Positions 20,153 through 28,929 of a stretch of DNA of 64,000 bases are shown in pieces. This DNA is from Oceaniglobus ichthyenteri (GTDB lineage: Bacteria; Pseudomonadota; Alphaproteobacteria; Rhodobacterales; Rhodobacteraceae), in NCBI RefSeq assembly GCF_003057885.1, contig NZ_QAGK01000009.1:62001-126000 (forward strand), in the 5' to 3' direction. The notes below the pieces were generated by a model. That model did no database searches. It was not told the origin of the DNA and saw only the letters and a list, made by a program, of their open reading frames with translations. Both the position numbers and the translations under genes were made by a program. The number at the start of each line of letters is the position of its first letter. Within the stretch, counting starts at the first letter, position 1.

Positions 20153-21322
20153 TCAAACATCCTCACGGCAAAGCGAATCGACAACTTTTGCCAGAAACGC
20201 TTCGCCCGCCTCAAATTGGCTGACTTCGATGTATTCGTTGGGCTGATGGGCCTGTGCAATGTCACCCGGGCCGCATACCACGGCCGAATATCCCCGCTCC
20301 TGAAATTGACCGGCTTCGGTGCCATAGCTGACGACATGGGTGCCATTGTCGCCGGTGATGGATCGCGCCAAGGCTTCGGCGGCGCCTGCTTTTTCCGGCG
20401 ACAGGGGCGGCACGCTGAAATAGGGTTCAACATCGATGCGCGTATCGGGGTGAATCGCCTGCATTTCAACCTCGACCTGACGCACTTTTTCCAGATAACG
20501 ATCACGCCATGCCTGCATGGATTCACCGGGAACAACCCTGAAATCCATCCCGAACATGCAATCCTTGGCGGTGATATTATGGGCTGTTCCACCCTCGATC
20601 CGTCCCACATGCGCTGTGGTATAGGGCGGCACAAACACGTCGGCCAGCGCACTGGGTTTGGCGGCGGCGTTCTGCGCGTTTATCTCATTGGCCCATTCGA
20701 TCAACTTTGCCCCGAACATGATCGCATTCACACCGGTGTGTATCAACGATGAATGCACCTCAAACCCCCGCAAATGGGTATGATACCCGACACTGCCCTT
20801 GTGGGCCGTCACGGTTTTCATCATCGACGGCTCACCAATGATTGCGCCCGCCGCACGGGGCAGATGTTTTACCATTTCATCAATCATCGGCGGCGCCCCA
20901 AGACAGCCCACCTCTTCATCATAGCTCAGCGCGATTTGCAGGGGCCGTTTCACCCCCCGCTCTAACGCCAAAGGCACGGCGGCCAGTGCCAGCGCATCAA
21001 ACCCTTTCATGTCACAGGTGCCGCGCCCATACAGCCGCCCGCCCTTTTGTGTGACCACCCATGGATCCGTGTCCCATGCCTGGCCATCCACCGGCACCAC
21101 ATCGGTATGGCCCGATAAAACGATGCCACCGTCAACCTCTGGCCCGACATTGGCATATAACGCGGCCTTTTTGCCCGTCGTGTCATATACGCGGGTCGCG
21201 GCGATTCCGTATCCCTTCAGATATTCTTCGACCCAAGAGATTAATTCCAGGTTACTGTCGCGGCTCACTGTGGGAAAGCTGACCAGCTTTTCCATGATCT
21301 GACGGGCGGTCAACGGGGTCAT
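20153..21322 (-). CDS. argE: Acetylornithine deacetylase-like M20 peptidase
   Basis: A 389-residue M20A metallohydrolase resembling ArgE. The zinc site includes LSGHTDVVPVDG near residue 70, GRGTCDMKGFDA near 102 and SYDEEVGCLGAP near 134. The ATG at 21,322 (MTPLTARQIMEKLVSFPTVS) fits the family N-terminus; the upstream open frame is not protein-like. It is divergent from the peptide ABC operon and next to another M20 enzyme. Function is either arginine synthesis from N-acetylornithine or deacylation of imported compounds. The gene symbol is by similarity. Confidence 0.82.
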   Translation of the reverse strand: MTPLTARQIMEKLVSFPTVSRDSNLELISWVEEYLKGYGIAATRVYDTTGKKAALYANVGPEVDGGIVLSGHTDVVPVDGQAWDTDPWVVTQKGGRLYGRGTCDMKGFDALALAAVPLALERGVKRPLQIALSYDEEVGCLGAPPMIDEMVKHLPRAAGAIIGEPSMMKTVTAHKGSVGYHTHLRGFEVHSSLIHTGVNAIMFGAKLIEWANEINAQNAAAKPSALADVFVPPYTTAHVGRIEGGTAHNITAKDCMFGMDFRVVPGESMQAWRDRYLEKVRQVEVEMQAIHPDTRIDVEPYFSVPPLSPEKAGAAEALARSITGDNGTHVVSYGTEAGQFQERGYSAVVCGPGDIAQAHQPNEYIEVSQFEAGEAFLAKVVDSLCREDV

Positions 21323-21526
21323 TTCGGCCTCTTGCAAATGGGACAGGCGAAAGGTGCGTCGCACATACCCGAAGGTCAAGCAAAACCACCATTCCTTGCA
21401 TATCGATACAAACCCTTGGCAGTTTGAGTATTTTTTGTTGTGACAATCCGAATCTTGCGCAATGCTGTCCGATAACCTGTGACGGCATGACCGATCCGGG
21501 ATCAAAAACCGACTGGGGAGTCACCT

Positions 21527-22525
21527 ATGCCCGATGGGGCCGCGCCCGTCCTTGATGTCAAGGACCTGAAAACTGTATTCAAAACGCGGGCAGGGGAAAT
21601 CCACGCCGTCAATTCCGTTAGCTTTGATTTACGGCCCGGCGAACTGTTGGGTGTGGTCGGCGAATCCGGTTCCGGCAAATCGGTAACGATGATGTCCTTG
21701 ATCGGTCTGCTGCCCACGCCCCCCGCGGAAATCCGTGCAGGTCAGGTGGTGTTCAAAGATCAAAACCTGCTGTCCATCGATGAAACCGGCCTGCGCGATA
21801 TTCGCGGCAAACGCATCGGATTTGTGTTCCAAGATCCGATGACATCGCTCAACCCCGTGTTCAATGTCGGCTTTCAGATCGGCGAACCGCTGCGCAAACA
21901 CATGGGCCTGTCCAAATCCGCCGCCCGCACCCGCGCCGTCGAACTCTTGGAACTGGTCGGCATCCCTGATGCGCGGCGACGGCTTAACGATTATCCCCAC
22001 CAATTTTCGGGTGGAATGCGACAACGGGTGATGATTGCCATCGCCCTGGCCTGCGATCCCGAAGTGCTGATCGCCGATGAACCGACAACCGCACTTGATG
22101 TGACGATTCAGGCGCAAATCCTCGACCTGGTGAAAGAGCTGCGCGAAAAACTCGGGATGGCGATCATCTGGATCACCCATGATCTGGGCGTGATTGCGGG
22201 CATCGCCGACCGGGTGTTGGTGATGTATGCGGGTCAGGTGGTGGAGCAGGCCCCGGTGCAGGAATTGTTCGCCAATCCCCAACACCCCTACACCCGCAGC
22301 CTGCTTAAAACCATTCCCACGGTCAGCGGAGAGCGCGCCCAGCGCCTGCAAGTGATCGAAGGCCAACCGCCGATCCTCACGGCGTCCCCCACCGCCTGCC
22401 CGTTTCTGCCCCGCTGCGCCCATCATTTTGATCGCTGCGCCGCCGAAAACCCGGCCCGCCGCCCCGTCGCCCCCGGCCATGACGCCGCCTGTTTCTGGGA
22501 CCCAACCACAGGAGCACCGCGATGA
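21527..22525 (+). CDS. Peptide/opine ABC transporter ATPase (DppD type)
   Basis: First gene of a five-gene importer, 332 residues. Walker A is GESGSGKS near residue 43, the ABC signature is FSGGMRQR near 162, and Walker B is [12 protein letters not shown] near 182. The C-terminal oligopeptide/dipeptide domain has the Cys-containing segment [15 protein letters not shown] that can bind an iron-sulfur cluster in some relatives. It pairs with the DppF-type ATPase. A 204-base region separates it from argE. Confidence 0.93.
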   Translation: MPDGAAPVLDVKDLKTVFKTRAGEIHAVNSVSFDLRPGELLGVVGESGSGKSVTMMSLIGLLPTPPAEIRAGQVVFKDQNLLSIDETGLRDIRGKRIGFVFQDPMTSLNPVFNVGFQIGEPLRKHMGLSKSAARTRAVELLELVGIPDARRRLNDYPHQFSGGMRQRVMIAIALACDPEVLIADEPTTALDVTIQAQILDLVKELREKLGMAIIWITHDLGVIAGIADRVLVMYAGQVVEQAPVQELFANPQHPYTRSLLKTIPTVSGERAQRLQVIEGQPPILTASPTACPFLPRCAHHFDRCAAENPARRPVAPGHDAACFWDPTTGAPR

Positions 22526-22545
22526 TTGAAATCCACCAACGCCCG

Positions 22546-22579
22546 GTTTTTTCTTGCTTAAAATATCCCCGCCGGAGGC
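22546..22579 (-). repeat. Intercistronic element copy 3 (gap between the two ATPase genes)
   Basis: The minus strand reads GCCTCCGGCGGGGATATTTT followed by AAGCAAGAAAAAA. It lies shortly after the dppD-type stop, antisense to the genes. This is the most complete of three copies, with full CCGGCGGGGATATTTT and AGCAAGAAAAA parts. Confidence 0.6.
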
Positions 22580-22619
22580 TCCCGCCCTCTCCCCACACAC
22601 CAACACCGGACAAACCGAG

Positions 22620-23633
22620 ATGAGCGTGCCACACAAACTGGTCGAAGTGCGCGATCTGAAAATGCATTTCCCCATTCGCGGCGGATTGCTTCAACGGGTC
22701 GTTGGCGCGGTCAAGGCGGTGGATGGCGTCAGTTTTGATATTTATCAGGGCGAAACCCTGGGGCTGGTGGGTGAATCGGGCTGTGGCAAATCCACCTGCG
22801 GGCGCGCCCTGTTGCGTCTGTATGAGGTCACGGGCGGTTCCATCCTGATCGAAGGCAAAGATATCGCCGAGGTCAACGCCGAGGAATTGCGCCAGATGCG
22901 CCCGACCATGCAGATGGTGTTTCAAGATCCGCAAGCCTCGCTGAACCCGCGCATGTCGGTGGCCAATATCATCGCCGAACCGCTCGACGAGCACATGAAA
23001 CTGTCGAAATCCGAACGTCAGGCGCGGATTGCTGAATTGATGGATCAGGTCGGGTTGAACCGTGATTTTGCCAACCGCTATCCCCATGAATTTTCCGGTG
23101 GTCAACGGCAACGGATCGGCATCGCCCGCGCCTTGGCGTTGAATCCGAAATTCATCGTGTGTGACGAACCGATTGCCGCTTTGGATGTATCCATTCAGGC
23201 GCAGGTGGTGAACCTGCTGGAAGATTTGCAGGATCGCCTGGGCCTGACTTATCTGTTCATCTCACATGATCTGTCGATGGTGCGCCATATCGCGACCCGC
23301 GTCGCGGTGATGTATCTGGGAAAAATCGTTGAACTGGCCCCGCGCGCCGCCCTCTATTCCACGCCGCAGCACCCCTATACCCAGGCGCTTTTGTCGGCGG
23401 TTCCCGATCCCGATCCGGCGATTGCCGCCAACCGTCATCGTCAAATCCTAACCGGCGATGTGCCCAGCCCAGCCAACCCGCCAAAGGGCTGCAATTTCAA
23501 CACCCGCTGCCCCAAGGTGATGGAAATTTGCCGCCAGAAAGACCCCGAATTCCGCGAGGTGTCACCGGGATGCTTTGCCGCCTGTCACCTGCTGAACGAC
23601 GACCAGAATAATAAACCAGGGAGAGTAACATGA
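22620..23633 (+). CDS. Peptide/opine ABC transporter ATPase (DppF type)
   Basis: Second ATPase, 337 residues. Walker A is GESGCGKS near residue 56, the signature is FSGGQRQR near 159, and Walker B is [12 protein letters not shown] near 177. The C-terminal segment [13 protein letters not shown] is the OppD/F-type tail. The ATG at 22,620 ([14 protein letters not shown]) fits the family; an earlier ATG would add a poor N-terminus that runs through the repeat element. The stop overlaps the next start as ATGA. Confidence 0.93.
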   Translation: MSVPHKLVEVRDLKMHFPIRGGLLQRVVGAVKAVDGVSFDIYQGETLGLVGESGCGKSTCGRALLRLYEVTGGSILIEGKDIAEVNAEELRQMRPTMQMVFQDPQASLNPRMSVANIIAEPLDEHMKLSKSERQARIAELMDQVGLNRDFANRYPHEFSGGQRQRIGIARALALNPKFIVCDEPIAALDVSIQAQVVNLLEDLQDRLGLTYLFISHDLSMVRHIATRVAVMYLGKIVELAPRAALYSTPQHPYTQALLSAVPDPDPAIAANRHRQILTGDVPSPANPPKGCNFNTRCPKVMEICRQKDPEFREVSPGCFAACHLLNDDQNNKPGRVT

Positions 23634-25351
23634 AACTGAAAACTGCGCTTTTGGGGGCCGCTGCCGCGGTGGCGCTGACCCCGGTCATGGCAACCGCCGA
23701 CGCCCACACCGGCGAGCGTGGACGCGACGGCGAAGTGAAAGTGATTTATTGGCAGGCGGTATCAATCCTGAACCCGTTCCTGTCGGGTGGCACCAAGGAT
23801 GTCGAAGGCGCGTCGCTGATCCTTGAACCATTGGGCCGCTATGATCAGGATGGCAACCTTGTGCCGTTCCTTGCCACCGAAATTCCGACTGTCGCCAATG
23901 GTGGCGTGTCCGAAGATCTGACCACAATCACCTGGAAGCTGAAAGAAGGCATCCTGTGGTCAGACGGCACACCTTTCACATCGGCCGACGTGGTGTTTAC
24001 CGCCGAATATTGCATGCACCCCGAAGGGGGCTGTGCGCAATTGGCAAAGTTTGAAGGCGTTGAAAACGTTGAGGCAATCGACGATCTGACCGTCAAGGTC
24101 ACGTTCAACGAACCCAAACCAAACCCCTATTTGCCTTTCATGGGGGGCCAGTCGCCAATCCTTCAGGCGGCGCAATTTGCCGAATGCACCGGCGCGCGGG
24201 CACCCGAATGCACGGACGAAAACTTTAACCCCATCGGCACCGGCCCTTTCACCGTGACCGAATTTCGCCCCAATGACGTGATCACCATGGCGGCGAATCC
24301 AAATTACCGCGATGCGTCAAAACCGGCCTTTGCCACGCTTACCCTAAAGGGGGGCGGCGATGCGGCGGCGGCGGGGCGCGCGGTGCTGGAAACCGGCGAA
24401 TACGATTACGCCTGGAACCTGCAACTTGCCCCCGAAGTCATCGCCAACATGGCCGCCGCGGGCAAGGGCGTGCCGGTGTCGGCCTTTGGCACCTTGGTGG
24501 AACGGTTGGAAATGAACATGACCGATCCCTCGCCCGACCTGCCCGAGGGCGAGCGTTCGACGGCCAAACATCCCCACCCGATCCTGTCGGATATTCGCGT
24601 GCGCGAGGCGCTGAGCATCGCGATTGATCGTGATCTGTTGGTCGAAATCGGCTATGGTCAGGCGGGGCGTGCCACCTGCAATCTGGTGCCGGCCCCGGCG
24701 ATGTATGCCTCTGACAACACCAGCTGTATGCCCCAGGATCTCGACCGCGCCCGCGCCCTGCTGGACGAAGCAGGCTGGAGCGATACAAATGGCGATGGCG
24801 TGCGCGACAAGGATGGCAAGAAACTGGCGTTGCTTTATCAAACCTCGGTCAATGCCGTGCGTCAGGATTTTCAGGCGCTGATCAAACAGTGGTGGGAAGA
24901 AATCGGCGTTGAAGTCGAGCTGCGCCAGATCGATGCGTCGGTCTATTTCGGCGGTGATCCCGGTTCGCCCGATACGTTCCAACGGTTTTATGCCGATGTG
25001 GAAATGTATGCCAACAACTTTGATGGCACCGACCCCGAGGCATATCTTGCCGCCTATACCTGCGACAAAATCCCCAGCCCGGAAACCCAGTGGCAGGGCG
25101 AAAACATCAACCGTTTCTGTGATCCGGCCTATGAGGAATTGCTGGCCGAACTGGGCCGCACCGGTGATCTGGATGAACGGGGGCGCATCGCCAAGGCGCT
25201 GAATGACATGCTGACCAAAGACAGCCATGTGATTGTCGGGCTGGTGGATCGGGGCCGGGTTTCGGCCCATTCCAACACCTTGGGCGGTGTGATCCTGAAC
25301 ACTTGGGATTCTGAATTGTGGAATGCCGCCGATTGGTATCGCACAGAATAA
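23630..25351 (+). CDS. ABC transporter substrate-binding protein (SBP family 5)
   Basis: A periplasmic solute receptor of 573 residues for peptides or related amides. The signal peptide ([25 protein letters not shown]) probably ends at ATA-DA. The family 5 signature region [24 protein letters not shown] lies around residues 87-110 (quoted in part). Later segments include [17 protein letters not shown]. It is more abundant in function than the permeases, which may explain the stable hairpin just after it. The actual ligand cannot be read; linkage with M20 enzymes suggests N-acylated amino acids or short peptides. Confidence 0.93.
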   Translation: MKLKTALLGAAAAVALTPVMATADAHTGERGRDGEVKVIYWQAVSILNPFLSGGTKDVEGASLILEPLGRYDQDGNLVPFLATEIPTVANGGVSEDLTTITWKLKEGILWSDGTPFTSADVVFTAEYCMHPEGGCAQLAKFEGVENVEAIDDLTVKVTFNEPKPNPYLPFMGGQSPILQAAQFAECTGARAPECTDENFNPIGTGPFTVTEFRPNDVITMAANPNYRDASKPAFATLTLKGGGDAAAAGRAVLETGEYDYAWNLQLAPEVIANMAAAGKGVPVSAFGTLVERLEMNMTDPSPDLPEGERSTAKHPHPILSDIRVREALSIAIDRDLLVEIGYGQAGRATCNLVPAPAMYASDNTSCMPQDLDRARALLDEAGWSDTNGDGVRDKDGKKLALLYQTSVNAVRQDFQALIKQWWEEIGVEVELRQIDASVYFGGDPGSPDTFQRFYADVEMYANNFDGTDPEAYLAAYTCDKIPSPETQWQGENINRFCDPAYEELLAELGRTGDLDERGRIAKALNDMLTKDSHVIVGLVDRGRVSAHSNTLGGVILNTWDSELWNAADWYRTE

Positions 25352-25359
25352 TCTGCCCC

Positions 25360-25385
25360 TGCCCCCCCTGTACCGCAGGGGGGCA
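25360..25385 (+). terminator. Intercistronic GC hairpin after the binding protein
   Basis: TGCCCCCCCTG and CAGGGGGGCA form a GC-rich stem with one bulged C and a loop TACCG, in the gap between the binding-protein and permease genes. There is no T run, so it is more likely a 3'-end-protecting or partial attenuating structure than a full terminator. This kind of element often sits after binding-protein genes. Confidence 0.5.
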
Positions 25386-25421
25386 AACCCACCCCTCAAC
25401 CAGCCCTGAACCGAGGCATCC

Positions 25422-26429
25422 ATGCTGACATTCACGATCCGCCGGCTGATCCTTTCGGTGCCGACGCTTCTGTTCATCGCTTTGGTGATCTTTTTACTGT
25501 TGGAACTGGCGCCCGGCGATCCGATGGCCCAAGTGCCAATGACCGTGCCCCCCGAGGTCAAGGAAAAGATGCGCCTGGCCTTGGGTCTGGGCGAGCCGGG
25601 CCATATCCGGTTCTGGAAATGGCTGGTACAGTTTTTCTGGATCGAGCCGCTGAATCTGTTCGATCATTACTTTGGCACCACCTTCGCCGAGGGCAAATTA
25701 AGGGTGATTTCATGGCAAACCCGCAGCCCGGTGATGGATATCGTGGTACAACGCCTGCCCCAAACCCTGTGGGTGGTTGGCATGGCCTATATCGTCGGGG
25801 TGTTGATTGCCCTGCCGATCGGGATTTATTCGGCCTATCGCCAATATTCCCTGTTTGATCAGGCCGGTACATTTGTTTCGATGATCGGCTATTCGGTGCC
25901 GCCGTTCTTTTCCGGCGTGTTGTTGATCGTGATCTTTTCTGTGCAACTGGGCTGGTTTCCCTCGATCTATGATACCACCCATGTCGTGAATGATTGGGCC
26001 AGCTTCAAGGTGCAGTTGCGCCAGATGATCATGCCGGTGATGGTTTTGGCGCTGCAAACCACGGCACAGATTTCGCGCTATATGCGGGCCTCAATGCTGG
26101 ACAATCTGAATCAGGATTATGTGCGCACCGCGCGCTCCAAAGGCATGTCGGAAATGGTGGTGGTCATGGTGCATGTGCTGCGCAATTCGATGATTCCGGT
26201 GGTCACGGTGATCGCCCTTGGCGTGCCGTCAATCTTTGGCGGGGCGATCATCACCGAACAGGTGTTCAAGGTGAATGGCATCGGCCAGTTGTTGATCACC
26301 GCGATTCAAGCCAACGATCTGCCGATGGTGCAAACGCTCACCTTTATTTTCGCCATTCTGATTGTGGTATTCAACCTGATTGCCGATATCCTGTACGGCG
26401 TGCTTGACCCAAGGATCCGCTATGACTGA
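25422..26429 (+). CDS. ABC transporter permease (DppB type)
   Basis: An inner-membrane permease of 335 residues. The N-terminus MLTFTIRRLILSVPTLLFIALVI is typical of the DppB/OppB family, and the EAA-loop region is ARSKGMSEMVVVMVHVLRNSMIPVV around residue 235 (quoted in parts). Family relatives have six membrane helices. The insert with WKWLVQFFWIEPLNLFDHYFG before the core helices is longer than in E. coli DppB. The stop overlaps the next permease start as ATGA. Confidence 0.93.
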   Translation: MLTFTIRRLILSVPTLLFIALVIFLLLELAPGDPMAQVPMTVPPEVKEKMRLALGLGEPGHIRFWKWLVQFFWIEPLNLFDHYFGTTFAEGKLRVISWQTRSPVMDIVVQRLPQTLWVVGMAYIVGVLIALPIGIYSAYRQYSLFDQAGTFVSMIGYSVPPFFSGVLLIVIFSVQLGWFPSIYDTTHVVNDWASFKVQLRQMIMPVMVLALQTTAQISRYMRASMLDNLNQDYVRTARSKGMSEMVVVMVHVLRNSMIPVVTVIALGVPSIFGGAIITEQVFKVNGIGQLLITAIQANDLPMVQTLTFIFAILIVVFNLIADILYGVLDPRIRYD

Positions 26430-27363
26430 ACCTGTGCGCGCCAATACCGCCGTGGTCCCGCCGCAACCGGTGCGTGTGGCCCCCGCCCCGCGCAGCCAAT
26501 GGTGGGGCGTGTGGGATCAATTTCGCACCCACAAGGGCGCGCTGGCGGGGCTTGGGTTTTTCGTGTTCATCCTGTTGGCCGTCACCCTTGGGCCGCTGCT
26601 TTGGACAATCGACCCCACATTCATCGACATCCGCGCCCGCAACCAGGGGCCAAGCCTGGCGCACCCATTTGGCACCGATCAGTTGGGCCGCGATACATTG
26701 GCACGGATGATTTCAGGCGGGCGCACCAGCGTTTCGGTGGGCCTGATGGCAATGGTGCTCAGCCTGATCCTGGGCACCTTGGTGGGGGTATTGGCAGGCT
26801 ATTTCAAACGGCTCGACGGATTGCTGATGCGGTTTACCGATTTGTTCCTGGCGCTGCCTTTGCTGCCATTGTTGTTGGTCATCATCCTGTTGTTTCGTGA
26901 TCCGCTGCGCGCCGCGTTTGGGCCGGAAACCGGGATATTCATTCTGATCGTCGGGGTGATCGGCATCACCAGTTGGATGCAAACCGCGCGCATCGTGCGC
27001 GGCGATGTGTTGGCGTTGAAAGAACGCGAATTCGTGCTGGCCGCGCGCAGTATCGGCACCCCGAACCGGCGCATGATTACCCGTCATATCCTGCCCAACG
27101 TGTTGTCACCCATCATGGTCAGCGCCACCTTGGGCATCGCCAACGCCATCATCACCGAAAGTGCGTTGTCCTTCCTTGGCCTTGGTTTTCCGTCGGATTT
27201 CCCCACTTGGGGCCGCCTTTTGTTTGATTCCACCGATTATTTGCAACAATACCCCGAACGGGTAATGTGGCCGGGCTTGGCGATTTCGCTGACGGTACTG
27301 TCGGTAAATTACATCGGCGACGGGCTGCGCGATGCGCTCGATCCGCGGATCAGGGGGCGTTGA
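26422..27363 (+). CDS. ABC transporter permease (DppC type)
   Basis: The second permease, 313 residues, starting MTEPVRANTA with an ATGA overlap to the upstream permease stop. The typical DppC segment THKGALAGLGFFVFILLAV is the first helix, followed by the motif HPFGTDQLGRDTLARMISGG near residue 76 and the EAA loop AARSIGTPNRRMITRHILPN near 209. The C-terminus ends DGLRDALDPRIRGR, typical of this family. It completes the ABC operon with the two ATPases and binding protein. Confidence 0.93.
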   Translation: MTEPVRANTAVVPPQPVRVAPAPRSQWWGVWDQFRTHKGALAGLGFFVFILLAVTLGPLLWTIDPTFIDIRARNQGPSLAHPFGTDQLGRDTLARMISGGRTSVSVGLMAMVLSLILGTLVGVLAGYFKRLDGLLMRFTDLFLALPLLPLLLVIILLFRDPLRAAFGPETGIFILIVGVIGITSWMQTARIVRGDVLALKEREFVLAARSIGTPNRRMITRHILPNVLSPIMVSATLGIANAIITESALSFLGLGFPSDFPTWGRLLFDSTDYLQQYPERVMWPGLAISLTVLSVNYIGDGLRDALDPRIRGR

Positions 27364-27410
27364 CCGAAGGGCGCCCCAGATCTGAGCGGCACTGACCTTT
27401 GCGAAAGCGG

Positions 27411-28691
27411 TTATTCCACCTCTTTCCTGATCCGCCGCACGGCAAGCCACACCAAAACCACCACCAATGGTGTCAAAATCGCCGTTCCCATTCCCTTGCT
27501 GAATCCCAGCGGTTCGAACAAAGGATAGGTGACATAGGCGGCCAGATTCACCGCATAGTAACTGATCGCGACCACTGACAAACCTTCAACCGTTTTTTGC
27601 AGCCGAAGTTGCAGATCGGCGCGTTTGTCCATGCTGGCCAACAGATCCTGATTCTGGGCGCTGCGTTCCACATCGACCCGTGTGCGCAACAGGTTGGCGG
27701 CACGGATCGCGCGTTCGGCCATTTCATGCAGCCGCTTTTCGCTGGCCTGAACCGTGCGCATTGATGGTTCGAACCGGCGCTGCATGAATTCGCCAAAGGT
27801 TTGCCGACCCTGCCAGCGCACTTCGCGCAGAACCGAAATCCGTTGATCCACCAACGCGGCATAGGCCCCGGTGGCCCCAAAGCGGAAAGAGCTTTGGGCG
27901 ATCATGGTTTCCAGTTCGGCCGACATTTCCAGCAACGCATGCAGCGTATCATCGGATTTGGCGCTTGGGTTGCTCATCTGGGTCATCATCGCGGTCAGCC
28001 GTTGATCAAGGCCGCCCATGTGCTGCCCCAGATCCCGCACCCGTGCCAGCCCCAGCATCGACATGGATTTATAGGTTTCGATTTCGCACATCCGCTGCAC
28101 GATGCGGCCAATGCGGCGCGGATCGGTGGCCGGGTCAATGAAACAGGCCATGCGCATATGCCCCGCCGGATCAATGCGGAAATCGGCGGCCATGATCCCC
28201 GACCCATCGACAACCGCCGAAACCGCCAGGCTTTCGGGCACGAACCATTCGTCCAGTTTTTGGCCAATCTCGTCTTTGCCCACGCCCATCTCGACCCGGA
28301 TCAGGGCCGATGTCATGCGTAAACCGGGGGCCTGGGCCAGCCAATCTTCGGGGAAGACGTCAAATTCTGCCGGGTCAAACGCCCGCGCGCCCACGCCATT
28401 TCCAAAAATCGTATAAGTCACGAATTCGGTGTGCTGTTCCCATTTCAGGTGGTATTTTCCGACCTGACCAAAATAATGGGTGGCCCCGTCCTTTGGGTGC
28501 TGCGCCCCGTGCCGGTCAAGCAAATCCAACAGATGCGCCCGATCCAGACTGCGGTCGCGCCCCACGGCGGCGTTTGGCTGTTTGATTGCCAGAAATGCGG
28601 CGAATGATGGCGCGCTCAGATTTGGAAACGGCCGTGCGTGCAGCTCATTTGCAAGATTGTATCGCAGGGGGTGGTTTTCAATCGCGCTCAT
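27411..28691 (-). CDS. DUF3422 family protein
   Basis: A 426-residue protein whose N-terminus (MSAIENHPLRYNLANELHAR) and segment FGQVGKYHLKWEQHTEFVTY match the DUF3422 family, of unknown function. The C-terminal part has two membrane helices (GLSVVAISYYAVNLAAYVTY and MGTAILTPLVVVLVWLAVRR), preceded by a helical, coiled-coil-like region. GGAG lies 9 bases before this ATG, so I prefer it to the longer frame starting at 28,733. It follows opgH on the same strand with a 238-base gap. Confidence 0.85.
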   Translation of the reverse strand: MSAIENHPLRYNLANELHARPFPNLSAPSFAAFLAIKQPNAAVGRDRSLDRAHLLDLLDRHGAQHPKDGATHYFGQVGKYHLKWEQHTEFVTYTIFGNGVGARAFDPAEFDVFPEDWLAQAPGLRMTSALIRVEMGVGKDEIGQKLDEWFVPESLAVSAVVDGSGIMAADFRIDPAGHMRMACFIDPATDPRRIGRIVQRMCEIETYKSMSMLGLARVRDLGQHMGGLDQRLTAMMTQMSNPSAKSDDTLHALLEMSAELETMIAQSSFRFGATGAYAALVDQRISVLREVRWQGRQTFGEFMQRRFEPSMRTVQASEKRLHEMAERAIRAANLLRTRVDVERSAQNQDLLASMDKRADLQLRLQKTVEGLSVVAISYYAVNLAAYVTYPLFEPLGFSKGMGTAILTPLVVVLVWLAVRRIRKEVE

Positions 28692-28779
28692 CCGGGGCTG
28701 CTCCTGCTGGGTCGGGTCTGTTTTACCTGTCATATTCGCGCTGTACGGCGGATTTCACCGCTTTTGTTGCGCCTTTGGC

Positions 28780-28810
28780 AGTATACAATGGTGGCCTGTT
28801 ATTATTGCAA
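28780..28810 (-). promoter_or_regulatory. Possible promoter of the DUF3422 gene
   Basis: On the minus strand TTGCAA and a good -10 box TATACT are separated by 19 bases, longer than ideal. They lie in the 238-base gap between opgH and DUF3422, where no other feature is seen. Weak. Confidence 0.3.
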
Positions 28811-28929
28811 CGCTCGCCACCCCGATCACGGCCGCGCGATCCGCGCGCCGTTGCAGGTGCGGCGTCGGCATTTCCGGTTCTGGATCAAACCCGGCCCGCC
28901 AGTGGAGCGCGCCGGATAGACGTTGATTG

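Noticed and set aside
21323-21526. Imperfect palindrome TTGCATATCGATACAA between argE and the ABC operon
   Set aside because: Only the outer TTG/CAA and AT positions match, so it is too weak to call an operator. The 204-base region has no other clear feature.
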